This document shows positions 30,247-41,525 of a stretch of DNA of 64,000 nt, piece by piece. A program made the translations under genes and the position numbers. A model generated the notes under the pieces. It made no database searches, had not been told where the DNA came from, and saw only the letters and a list, made by a program, of their open reading frames with translations. How positions within the stretch are numbered: position 1 is the stretch's first letter; each line of letters begins with the position of its first letter. This stretch comes from Adiantum capillus-veneris (lineage: Eukaryota > Streptophyta > Polypodiopsida > Polypodiales > Pteridaceae), in NCBI GenBank assembly GCA_014529385.2, contig CM043955.1, forward strand, positions 141,144,640 to 141,208,639. Direction: 5' to 3'.

Positions 30247-33059
30247 ATGAATTTAAGATCAGGAAGATACATTTTTAGAGACCAGAAGGTGGCAGGTGAT
30301 CAAGGTAGCTTAGTGTCCACGAAGGAGAGTGTAACTCAGGCAAGGCTAGATCCACTAGCACCGATTATTGAGGAAGGTAGTGATACTGACACTTCGTCAA
30401 ACAAATCTTTCTTCATGATGGGTAGTCAGCAACCAAGAGGTTTCACATATGACGGACCAATGCCAGGAGGAAGCACCTCCCTAAATCATTTGAATGATTC
30501 CAAGCTCACTGTGATCTTCTTAGAGGGAACAAACTCGAGGGGAGCCCTAGTCTATTCTGACTATCGAGGATGCAAGTGCATTTGTATCGAAGAGAGGCCG
30601 GATCAGAGATTGGAAATAATATGAGTCTATGATGATGGAGATAGATTCCGAGACAAAAAGGGGAACCACTATCGGATAGTCAGTAACCCTGAAGATTACA
30701 ACAGATATGGAGATAATGTGGCAAAAGGAAAAATGGTTTCAGAAGCTCAAGAACCGCCACCAAACATTGATCAGCCCGGAGCTATTTTTATGTATGATAA
30801 GAAAACAACCAGGGTTCCAACTTATAATGAGAACGTGGGAATCTACAAGCATGAGAGTGAGGGTATAGTCGCTTACTTTCGCAGCAAAGAACCATACTTA
30901 AACGAATTAAGCAAAGACAAGGTTCTTTACTTATTCTCTTATGAAACTGCTATGGGGAAGGGTATAGTTTTTGTTGATAGATACGGGTGAGAATACCAAC
31001 GTATTCTTCCAGAGGAGGTAGAAAAGGCAACAGGTCCAGGAGCATCAACATACACCCCTGAGGAAGTGCCAAGAGCCACCTACACCCCAAGCAAGTCGAC
31101 CAATCCCTTTTCTAAAGAGTATGACGCTACCTCACATTCCACCCGACCGCAGGCATTGAAAAACCAAAACCAACCAGCAAACCAACCATCATTGCAAGCA
31201 TGGCTTCGACAGTCGACAACAATGGAGCAAGACCGAAATCGAGATGGTTATCAAGCCGCACGAGGGCTAAGGGATTTGCAAGAACCACCACTCTATTCAA
31301 GGTATCAAGGAGAGAGTAAGCCAAAGACTCAAAAGTCAATAGAGCCCGGAGGGCCACCCATAGAACAAGTTCAAAGAGATGAACCATCTCTGGCGAGAAC
31401 TGTTAGAAATTATGGCTTAGGAGCACCACTGGGAGAGGAACCGGCCTACTACAGAAGACCTGAGGAGGTATATCGATTAGGACGTGGAGATCCAATGATG
31501 AGGTTTGTAGACCATCGAAGAATTAGACCTTCTCAAGTGCAAAAATGGGTAAACAAGAAATACACAGAAAACAGAGACCCAAGAGATCATGTAGCAGCCT
31601 TTGTGCGTGTAATTAGAGCCGAAGAGGTGTTATACTTTCCTACCCAATTTGTAGGGTTTGGAATAACCCTAGAGGATGACGCTGCTACTTGGTTTGACTC
31701 TGTAGAGCGGAGAGACTTTGAGTCTATGGAGGAAGTGTCTGACGAATTTATTGAGGAATTCTCACAAAGGGGGATAGCTCATAATACCGTCTCACAAATC
31801 CATAAATTCAAACAGAAAGATGGGAAATCTGTACGAAAGACAGCCCTAAGACTAAAAAGGTATGTTAAGTTCTGTCCTATGGAAGAACTGCCAACTCAGT
31901 CCAGACTTATGCTTATATTCATCCAAGGACTAAGGAATGCGGATCTCCAGAGTTGACCAAGGGGGCTCTTTACCTTGTGGACAATTGTGCGGTCTATAAA
32001 GAGGGGGAGTTCAAGGACCTTGACGACGATTCATCTTCACAACAAAGTGGAAACAAGTCTTCTAAGACAGCACCGAAAGGAGAAGCAGCTGTAAACCAAG
32101 AGCTGCTTGTGGATGAAGTGCTAAAAAAGATTAACTTGTACACCAAACCCCAGGCTAAACAACCCAAGTGGTGTGCTATTGAACAAAAATGGACAAACCA
32201 TGGGACCGAGGAATGTTATTATAACAAAGGATATGTGAGAGAGAGACCTTACGCTCCCCAAGATCAGGTAGCTTCGCCTCAAGTTCCACCGATGCCTAGG
32301 TATCAAGCAGGCAACCTACCAGGACCTGTAGGTGTAGAAAGACCACAACTGGTGTTGGGGCAACAACCACGCCTACCAATATTACGACCAGTCGGAATAA
32401 GATACACACCAACCGTAACCGAATCAGAGGATAAGGCTTTGGTACCTATGCATGCATATTATGAAGATCCCAACGGATATGTGGGAAACTCTGTCTATTA
32501 TCCACCGGAAGAACCCTCGACACCAGAACCATGGAGCATGATAGAAAATACAGGACCACCAATAGCTGCACAGGCAGCAGGAGAAGGAAGATATAGCTTA
32601 GATGAACGAACATTGTTGTTCATAGCCAACGGAGGCATGGGCGAACAGAGACATGCATGCCAAAAAAGAGGAGCTCAAGGAGCACCTCAACAACCCAAGG
32701 GACCCTGCTACAAGTGTGGTGGAGACCATTGGCTAAGAGACTGTCGTCATGATGAAATCATTAGAGTCAACGCATATTGCACCGAGTGTGGAGTTACTCA
32801 TTTGATTCCCAATTGCCCTAAAAACTTGAGCAAAGGAGAAAAAATCACCTTGAACATGCTAGAAGCAGTACCTTCCAGTGGAGGGTCAGAAAATAAAACA
32901 ATCATACCTATTCAGGCGGTGACACGAGCCCAAGCTAAAAGAATGACGAACAAACCCATAGTTGAAGAGCCAAAAACCGATGCCCAAAGTTCAGAAACGA
33001 AAAATCAGAGAAGCGCTTGGAAAGCCAGAAAGGCGCGTATGAAAGCCAGGAAGGAATAA
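30247..33059 (+). pseudogene. Tat-like gag with two zinc knuckles
   Basis: Starts MNLRSGRYIFRDQ. A 250-residue N-terminal part (LTVIFLEGTNSRGALVYSDY, KVLYLFSYETAMGKGIVFVD) is unassigned but conserved in the second element. The Retrotrans_gag core follows: DPRDHVAAFVRVIRAEE, LEDDAATWFDSVERRDFESM, EFIEEFSQRGIAHNTVSQIH, ELPTQSRLMLIFIQGLRNAD. Two knuckles near 32705-32820: CYKCGGDHWLRDC and CTECGVTHLIPNC, both CX2CX3HX4C rather than the usual X4. Breaks: TGA at 30622, TGA at 30988, and near 31950 a 37-bp deletion relative to the element at 61127. Over 900 codons, large for a gag. Confidence 0.85.
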
Positions 33060-34107
33060 GAGAAAATAGCTCTATCCGAGGAGTTGAAACATACAAAGGA
33101 TAGATTAGAGCGGTTAGAGGATCTAGCTAGCTTAAGCTCACACACCACGGCAACCATAGCACCCAAGGAAATAGCAGAGCCCAAAAGTGCAGGATCAGGA
33201 GGATCTGTACTGGGAGACAAGCTAAATGAGTAGTTGGATGCTCTTCTAAAAGCTTATGAAGCCAGACTAAAAAAGAACCAAACCCAGGAGCAAAGGTGGA
33301 TGACTTATCCATATGCGGGAATAGAAAAACAAAGGTTGAAAATGTGTAAAAAGATGATTGAAACATCTCAATCATTGATGGAAGACCCGCTGGGTAAACC
33401 TGCAAATTGGCATGAGGCATCAGCTCCAACCCCTATCCAACCAACTTTAGAGGAACACGTAGAAACAAAGGAAAGACTCACTAATGCCTATGAGTCCAGA
33501 GGAGAGCCTATCATAGTGCCAAATACAACAGATGAGGCAAGTGATGGGTTCCAGCCTAAAACATTGACAGAAATGGGTAAGGACTGTAACGGTCTAGACG
33601 ATCTGTGGAAGCAAATACGTGAGGCCAACGAGGCTAACAGGATGAATAACCATATGAATAACACGAGAAAAGAGAAGAATGTGATCTTACCTCCTATTGA
33701 AGAATTTAAGGCAAGGTCACAAATAAACTTTGAGATACATTCACAAGGGGGAGACCGGGGATCAATTAGTTCGGGGCACAGCCAACCAGACTCGCTGAAA
33801 ACTTTACCCTCTTACCTAGGAAAGTATGAAGCCAAGTATGAAGTGAGAGCAATCCCATCTCAAAGACTTTCTTCTAGCAAAGTGATGGATTCACAAGGAT
33901 TGATTGAGTTATTGTCCACCCCGGTGGCATGCACAATCACATTAGAAGAACTCCTAAGGTTACGACCAAACATGTGGACCACAGTAGGTAAATGCCTAGA
34001 GAAATTTGGAGTGAAAGACCCCACCTTGAGGCTACAGGAAGGGATCAGAGAGTTGGACAGGCCTCAACTAAACACTAACCAGTACCATTAAACAAGGTTG
34101 GAGAGTA
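33060..34107 (+). pseudogene. Tat-like gag-protease linker
   Basis: After the stop at 33059, a 286-codon frame (33234-34091) of no known domain: a charged N-part (KAYEARLKKNQTQEQRWMTY), a variable middle, and a conserved end (RPNMWTTVGKCLEKFGVKDP, LQEGIRELDRPQL). The same end precedes protease in the inverted fragment at 44300-44155, so it is a regular part of this family. A one-base frameshift near 34080 separates it from protease. Confidence 0.7.
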
Positions 34108-35038
34108 TTGCGAGGGAGAAGACGGAAACACCACACTACCAGTAGAATTCGAAGGAGTAGTTTCCAAAGCTATTCTTGACAGTGGAGCGGGAGTTGCTAT
34201 CGCCACCAAGGAAATCTGGAAAAAATGGGGAAAACCAGCTGTAAGAGCTACCAGAATGAAATTGCAATTGGCAGATGGGTTCATGGAGAAGCCTCCAGTA
34301 CTCTTAGAAAAGGTGATTGTCACTTCATGTGGAATCGAGTATGAGCATACATTTGCAATAGTCGATTTCGACAAAAAGAATAATTATGAGATCATCTTGG
34401 GAAGACCATTCATGCGACAATTGAAAATGGTCCAAGATTGGGGTTACAACCACATAAACCTCAGACATGGCGAGACCACAACTAAAATACACCTGAAAGA
34501 CCATAGTTACAAATATGTGAACCAAACACATGTGGAAGAGTTTGATTCAGCTACAGTAGCAGGATCGGAACTCCCAGCATGGTTAGGGCAACAAAAAGAG
34601 CTATGGATGTGTGGAGCTTCACATTGTGGAAGCTTAAGAAGGGAGGAATGCGTCTTAGAAAGAGCAATTGAGGACAAGGAGTATATTTCGGAACCTTTCC
34701 CTAAAGATGCCTTGGAACCTCTAGAATGGGAACACATACTAGCAACATTGGATGTCTGTACCATTATAGATAGTCCAACAACAAAATTTTGCGATAAGGA
34801 TGGCTATGATGTGCTACCCTACTACATGGTAAGCATTATACCAGGAGAAGATGAGACGATAGAACCACCAGAACAAGAAGAGTTTTATAACTCCTCTGAA
34901 TATCTGGAAGTAAATGATGATGCAGATAATGAGTGTTTAGACACCTCAAGTGAGAGTGGAAGGGAAACCGAGAATATCAAGTTTTATGATTTTGCTAATC
35001 AACACCCTAGACGCCAGGAACTCTATAGGAGGAAATGA
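34108..35038 (+). pseudogene. Tat-like aspartic protease with C-terminal extension
   Basis: Retropepsin: VVSKAILDSGAGVAIATKEI (active-site D-S-G-A at 34178-34189), then FAIVDFDKKNNYEIILGRPF and MRQLKMVQDWGYNHINLRHG. After about 110 residues follows a 170-residue extension (WMCGASHCGS, EWEHILATLDVCTIIDSPTT, YYMVSIIPGEDE) rich in acidic residues and found in all Tat-family copies in this window (43685-43314 and 51810-52110). The frame is open through 35038. Cuts the Gag-Pol polyprotein. Among the best-kept domains here. Confidence 0.87.
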
Positions 35039-36035
35039 GCAAGAAACAAAGTGAGATAGAACCTGATGCCCATGATAAAAGGTACAACTCACTATTTGAT
35101 GCTTGTAAAAGCAGAGGATTGTGTAAAAGATCAAATATTAGGAAGATTCTCAAAAGATTGAAGGGAAAGAACGCGAGAGAAAATAAAACAGGAGCGAAAA
35201 GCTAAAACAGAAACAAAATCACAAAAATCTCAAAAATAAAAAAAAGAAACAACAAAAGACCAAGAGTGGACCAAACTGGAGAGTAAACAGAAATACCAAG
35301 AAATGAAACGGTCTTTACATGAGATATGGACTATTGAAGAAGATAGTGATCATAAAGGGGAGTCAGAGAAAGGAAACATGAATGTACCATCACACTATCG
35401 GAAATTTACTATCCAGGACAGAAAAATCATCATGACACCACCAGTCAGGGAAAGAACCAACCAAGAATCTTACGATGGGCCTGAAAAGGCAAAAAGGATA
35501 GAACTCGCGGAACCAAGTGAAAAGCCTCAGCTGGTCTATATAGCAAACGATTTAGAGCTTGACGAAGAAGAACGGCTAACACAACTTCTCAAGAAATATA
35601 AAGATGTGTTTGCAGGAAGCTGAATTCATCTATGAAATTGAACATATAGATTGGGTGTCACCCATTGTGGTAGTTCCCAAAAAGAACGGAAAATTGCGAG
35701 TGTGTGTAAACCTCAAAAAGGTAAATGCAGCCACCATAAGAGATAATTATCCCTTGCCAATCACAGAACATGTACTTGAGCGGGTGGCCGGAAAACGGGC
35801 TTATTCCTTTTTGGACGGGTTTTCGAGATACAACCAACTGGAAATTGCAAGGGAGGATCAACACAAAACAGCGTTTGCCACAAAATGGAAAATTTATGCG
35901 TATCGAGTTATGCTGTTTGGCTTAACTAATGCCCCAGCTACCTTCCAAAGGTTAATGATGCACGCGTTCAAAGAATACCTAAGAATATTCTTAGAAATAT
36001 ACATGGATGATCTTTGTGTACACTCCCTACTATGA
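35039..36035 (+). pseudogene. Tat-like reverse transcriptase
   Basis: The linker (35303-35623) ends LTQLLKKYKDVFAGS, the usual entry to gypsy RT. Directly after, the sequence jumps to EAEFIYEIEHIDWVSPIVVV, so roughly 50-80 codons of the N-terminal lobe are missing (inferred deletion near 35620). The core is good: KKNGKLRVCVNLKKVNAATI, YPLPITEHVLERVAGKRAYS, FLDGFSRYNQLEI (first catalytic D), LFGLTNAPATFQRLM, and IYMDDLCVHS with both aspartates. A TGA at 36033 ends the frame, and it resumes at 36054. Confidence 0.88.
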
Positions 36036-36950
36036 GAGGAACATATTGACCATTTGCAAAAGATATTTGAGAAATGCAGGACATATCGAATCTATCTTAA
36101 CCCGGAAAAGTGTATCTTTATGGTTAAGCAAGGCCGCATCTTAGGACACATTGTCTCAAGAAATGGCATAATCACTGACCTAGACAAAGTCAAAGTCATA
36201 GTAGACCTACCCAGGCCTACTAATGCTAAACAAGTGCAATCCTTCATGGGACACTGCGGATATTATCGAAGATTCATATACATGTATGCAGTCATTTCAC
36301 AACCTCTGTATTGTTTGCTAGTCAATTTGGATTGGACCGAGGAGTGTGAAACTTCATTCCAAAAGCTGAAGGAAAACCTTATATCAACACCTGTGCTTAA
36401 AGCACCAGATTGGGAAAAGATATTCCATGTTCACATTGATGCTTCTGCATATGCAATCGGAAGTATTCTGGCTCAACCTGGAGAAGGAACAATGGATTTT
36501 TTAGTTTGTTATGCAAGCCGACATTTAAACAGTGCGGAAAAGAACTACATAACTACCGAACGAGAAGGATTAGGAATGATTTATGCTGTAAAGAAATTTC
36601 GGCATTATTTACTCGCAAACAAATTTGTGTTCTTCACAGATCATCAAGCTCTTTTGTATATGGTAAATAAACCATGCAATACAGGGAGAAGTGTACGTTG
36701 GTTTATTATATTGCTAGAGTTTGATTTCATAGTGGTGGTCAAAAAGGGTAAAACCCATCTACGAGCGGATCATCTTTCAAGGATACACAACGGGGAAGCT
36801 CCTGAAACAGTAGATGATGACATACCAGATGCTTATCTTTTCAATATTGAAATGATACCCAAATGGTCTCAAGAAATTGTTAGCATTTTGTCCTTTGGAA
36901 GTAGGTTTGATAATATGGAATACAGATCCAAACAACAAACAATTCAATAA
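36036..36950 (+). pseudogene. Tat-like RT connection and RNase H
   Basis: RT thumb: KCRTYRIYLNPEKCIFMV, GRILGHIVSRNGIITDLDKV, VQSFMGHCGYYRRFI. RNase H: VHIDASAYAIGSILAQPGEG (D), NYITTEREGLGMIYAVKKFR (E), FVFFTDHQALLYMVNKP (D), THLRADHLSRI (last D). All four acidic catalytic residues are present. An uninterrupted 298-codon frame. I see no second (archaeal-type) RNase H between here and integrase, which many Tat elements have; the space holds a zinc segment instead. Confidence 0.88.
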
Positions 36951-38526
36951 ACAAAAAACTTCCAGTTAATAGTAGGATGGCTGTATCATCTAGGATCGGA
37001 CCAAATCCTACGATTATGTATAAATCCGGAAGAATTCGAGTGCTACCTTGAAGAAGCACATATCCAGGATTGTGCATTTCATTGTTCAATAGTGAAAACA
37101 CACCAGATATTGAAACAGTTAGGGGTTTATTGGCCAACTATGTATGCGGACACCCATTCTTATGTTACCAATTGTACTATATGTAGTGCCAATGACCAGT
37201 GGATCACGCGAAATTATTTCAGGCAAACATTGGACCTGCATGGAGTCAATATATCATTGATTTCTTAACCACCAGGACGTTTCCTGAGAACATAACAAGA
37301 GCACGGAAAAAAGCTATAGATATGGAAGCTCGTGACTTTTAGTTAATTGGGAACCATTTCTATAAGCGAGGAAAGAACAATCAACTTAGAATCTGTGCAA
37401 GTGAAAGCGAATAACTGCTGATTCTAGAACATGCACATAGCGGAATAAGTGGAGGCCATTTTTAGGGCGATAAGACGACTAAAATTGTCTTAACCGCAGG
37501 AATATGGTGGCCTACATTGCATATGGATGTTGAAGAGTTTGTAAAGCGTTGTGATGCATGTCAGCGCACCAAGGTGCCGATAAAGAGAGATGAGATGCCA
37601 CTACGGCCAATGATGGGAGCAAGAGCATTTGCAAAATGGGGCATTGATTTTGTGGGACCTATCTCACCCCCTGCATATCGCACCCATACCCAATATATCA
37701 TTGTGGCTACGGACTATCTCACAAAATGGGCGGAAGCCAAGGCAACGCAAAAAGTAGATGCACGAACCACTGCACAATTTTTGTATGAGAATGTTTTTGT
37801 ACGATACGGTTTACCAATAGAAATTGTGAGTGATCGTGGGACACATTTTCTTAATGAAGTCATTGAATATCTGCTAGAGGAATTCATGGTCATACATAGG
37901 AAATCTGCTCCCTACCATCCACAGGCAAATGGACAAGTTGAGGCCACAAATAAAACACTATGAACGGTTCTCACTAAAATTGTGTCAGAGTCAAGAACAG
38001 ATTGGGATCAGCAGCTACACTCAACCCTATGGGCATACATGGTAGCTTACAAAACATCGATAGGAACAACACCGTACAACATGGTGTTCGGCCTAAATGC
38101 TATACTACCCATAGAGTTTTTAATTCCAACTCTACGAGTAGCGAAACGTTTAGAATGGATAGGGCATGAGCTCTCTTCAAGAATAGATGGTCTTGAAAAG
38201 CTAGATGAACTCCGCTTGAGAGCTGTAGCTTCAATCTATGCTAAAAAGAGAAGACAAAAAGAGTTTTTTGACAAGCATGTGCGCACTAAAAGTTCAAAAC
38301 ATGTGATTATGTACTTGTTTATACTTTGAAGCAACATGCCAAGAAACTTAAAAAGCGAGGGATGGGACCCTTTGTGATTAGTGATCTATCACAAAGTGGA
38401 GCTGTCAAGCTTGCTGCATTAGTAGGTGAAGAAATGTCGAACTGGATTAGTGGATGTCGATTGAAGAGATATCGTCTACCACTCACACACGATATGCTTC
38501 AACAAATTCATAAAGGAAAACAATGA
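36951..38526 (+). pseudogene. Tat-like integrase with two HHCC zinc segments
   Basis: First zinc segment, about 37047-37180: EEAHIQDCAFHCSIVKTHQI, GVYWPTMYADTHSYVTNCTI, C. After 230 bp with stops comes a second: EHAHSGISGGHF, AGIWWPTLHMDVEEFVKRCD, ACQRTKVP (37425-37575). Catalytic core: FAKWGIDFVGPI (D), EIVSDRGTHFLNEVIEYL (D), APYHPQANGQVEATNKTL (E), a complete D-D-E set. Frame ends at 37963, 38329 and 38526. C-terminal part: MGPFVISDLSQSGAVKLAAL, WISGCRLKRYRLPL; no chromodomain. Lack of a chromodomain and the primer site support Tat/Athila. Confidence 0.87.
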
Positions 38527-39018
38527 ATGAAGGAAAAACAGAGAGTACGAGAAGAAGCTCAAGCAGAAGAAAAAGAACGCATTGCAAAACGAAGACTTCT
38601 GTGACAACAACAACAAAGTGGAGCACCATTGCGAATCAATGCCATTCGACTAACGAAGTTGGATGAAGACACAGTGGAGCCAATAATTGCACTCAAACTG
38701 GGTAGCAATCAAGTTGAATCGACGTCATTTCTTGATTCTGGAGCTCAAGCAAATTTGATCTCTTACGGATTATACCAACAGCTCAAATCCACAGGTCAAC
38801 TTCATCCTACTCCTCAAATGCTGGAAAGTAGTACATCACACTCGTTGAAAACATTGGGCTGGACTATACTACATGTACAAGTACATCAATCTATTTACCC
38901 ACACAAATTTTATGTAGTCGAGGATGGAAGCACACAACACCTAATGATGTTGAGACAACCTTGGCAAAAAGAGTACAATGTGCAGATAGATTGGATTGCG
39001 AATGCAGTCAAAATTTAG
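38527..39018 (+). pseudogene. Second retropepsin-like ORF downstream of integrase
   Basis: A 130-codon frame, 38629-39018, preceded by a basic, Gln/Glu-rich stretch (EKQRVREEAQAEEKERIAKR). It reads MRINAIRLTKLDEDTVEPII, VESTSFLDSGAQANLISYGL, YQQLKSTGQ, then LMMLRQPWQKEYNVQIDWIA, NAVKI. The D-S-G-A box, the hydrophobic run before it, and the L/M-L-x2-PW near the end are retropepsin hallmarks, and the length fits one protease. It is different in sequence from the normal protease at 34108. The position after integrase, same strand and same spacing, is unusual. Frame intact internally; no upstream ATG is required if it is part of the polyprotein. Confidence 0.75.
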
Positions 39019-39683
39019 CATGCACAAGAACAACAGGTGATAGCCTTTGCTCAGCAATACCCGAATAATCAGCTGCAAGCAATGCAATCACTGGAAAAAG
39101 TGCCAAAAGCAAGAATGCCACCAAAGAACAACATGATACACAGACAGGTAAAAGCCAACCATTCTAACTACATACATACGAAGTCACCAACCGCAATGTA
39201 AAGTTCTAGGTTACCAAAACAAGGGAAACAGGTATGGATGCGTAAGGATAGAAATGACATGGCAGACAAACAACAATGCAACAAAAGAATTCAATCGAAG
39301 CAGATAGTTCAACCAAAAACCAAGGGTATAAAACAGATATGGATCCCAAAGAAAATGCTCAGCAATAACCCAAATGTTACTCGCATTTGGATACCAAAAC
39401 AAAAGCAAAAGGAACTCCCTTTAGTACAAGCAACAACGGAAGGCAGACAACTGCATTTGAAAAACAACAACCGACTTATGTGGATGCCAATCTGCAACAA
39501 AACAGTGGCAACCAAGGAAGTAGCAAAACACCTACAAAAACCGGCAAAAACAAGCTACCAATGGAAAGCAAAAGAAATACGGTCCACGGCCATTCCGACC
39601 GAGCCAATCCGCTCCATAGAAACAACCACGGCAATATCAACAATAGCGGCAAGGTGACTACCTTTTTCAAAAAAGACAATTAA
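39019..39683 (+). CDS. Basic ORF with repeated W-I-P-K motif
   Basis: Follows the second protease. The 39238-39657 frame is Lys/Gln-rich and carries a repeated motif every 22-50 residues: VWMRKDRND, QIWIPKKML, RIWIPKQKQ, LMWMPICNK. A second overlapping frame (39387-39683) is also open and equally Asn/Lys-rich. No known domain is recognised. A nucleic-acid-binding role is plausible from charge alone but is only a guess. It may be the C-terminal part of the post-integrase ORF. Confidence 0.4.
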
Positions 39684-41525
39684 ACAGAGAGCAGTAGAGT
39701 TACAACTGTTACTTGCAAAGAAACTAGGAAACCTCGACGGCGAATGCCAATAAGCATCTGGCTTATTCCCTTCTCTTGCACAACATAAATTTTTCCATGC
39801 ATTGACCGAGTATGCATAAATTAGGGCCACAATTAATCGGCCAAGCATTAGCACAAATTTTTCAACCTATGCACGGCACATACTCCGAGGCAATACTTTG
39901 TCGTCCGGGAGGACTCCGGCTAGGAGGGGGGGAGGCATTCTCAAATGCGGAACCAATAGCAGAAAGAGCAAAAAAAGGGCATGATTGTCGACTATTTTAA
40001 GGGTTGTTTGATTGTGAAATTTTCTGGACTAACCCAAGTACATATACCCTTATACATCATGTATCTATAGGTATATGGAGCCAAACGCCAAATCAAGCCC
40101 CTAGGTGTGTGTAAGTAAAAATAGCCATTTTTCGGACAAAATATTGGTCAAACGGAGGAATCCGGCCATAAAAATTGCATGTGAGTGTATATAATGTTTT
40201 GCGGTGATGTTTGTGATTTATTATAGTTTTTGGGGATTTTCTAGGTTGGATTTGCTATTTTCCTTTTAATTTTGCTAATTTTCAGCAGAAAAACTTCAAA
40301 AATACAAAAAGCAGGTGAAAAACAGTCGTAATGAAAAACAAAAATATGGGGATGATCAATCACTACAGGACAAACTATGGTACAGTGGGGGTGCAATTAT
40401 GAGACTGGAGCGGAAAGCGTGTTTTGACCAGATTTTGACCGAAATGCCAAATTTCTGGTAAACAGGGCAAATGGAGTCCAAATCAAGAAATTTTTGAGCT
40501 TAAACCGCATCTTGCAAGAAGTTGGGAGCACATGTCAAATTTCATGAAAAGTGGTTCAGGGACCTCCATTATAAGAAATTTTCACCTCATTTTTAGCTCA
40601 TTTTCACTATTGACCTTTTGGAGAGAGCTTCTGCCACCTAGAGCGAACGGACCTTCCAGCAGCTTCTACGACATGCACGACTACTCGACGGGCTTCAGAC
40701 ATGAGAGGTAGGCTCACCACCTTGAGATTTTCGCGCATGTTTGTCGTTTTGTCGCGAAAACTAGCGTAGGGTTCACACACAAAGCGGGCGGTAGAGACCT
40801 ACAAGTAGAGGTGGCAACCTAACGGCTAACCCAAAAGCAACGAGACTTCATCGACAGCTTACCCTAGCATAGGAGACCAGTCTTGGATGTCCAAAGGCAG
40901 TAGAAAACCATCGGGAAAAACCCTAATTCCTAGAATCCCGCAATAGGCCACCAAATAGGAAATCGGCAAAGGGTGCCCAAATGCTACCAAAATTCATGGG
41001 TAGGGGCATCTCGACATGCTCGACAAGTCTATATGTCCCACATGACCAAAAAGTGACCCGAAGCGGCACTAAACTTCAGAAACGGCATCAAACACACAAA
41101 GCGTCAAATAGCTCTCGCGGCCAAACTGCATACCTGTTTGCCACCAAACTTCATGGGTGGCTTTCCTGGACCATCAACAACCAAGTCCTATGGTGGTAGA
41201 CCACTACAAATCATCGAAGACATGTAAACGCAACCACGGGTGCTTCTAGAGAGACAAATTGCCAAATGAAGCTCCGGTGAAGCCAAAGTCGACAAAAACC
41301 ATACGGCAAGGATCCCCAAGGGATCGGGAAGCTATGGAGACCAACATCAAGAAATTTCATCACCAAAAAGCACTCCAAAAGTCAGAAAACGGCTCGGAGG
41401 CTCTGAAGCCCACACAGGGAGTTACTTTCTATCCATTTGACTTTTTTGTTGAAATTAGGCTTAAAAGGGACTCAGGGGGACCAAGGGCAGGCACTAGTGG
41501 CACATTCCATAAAAAAATCATCAGG
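39684..41525 (+). other. Tat-like 3' spacer, no gene
   Basis: Starts with a scrap LIGQALAQIFQPMHGTYSEA and a Gly-rich part (39812-40000), then AT-rich and GC-mixed DNA. 40040-40120 contains ccttatacatcatgtatc. No LTR ends, no TGGCGCC and no recognisable domain were found, so I treat it as part of the same element rather than a new one. The palindrome array begins at 41526. Confidence 0.5.

Noticed and set aside
36951-37424. Archaeal-type second RNase H typical of Tat elements
   Set aside because: No acidic catalytic pattern could be read; the gap holds a zinc-type segment with stops.
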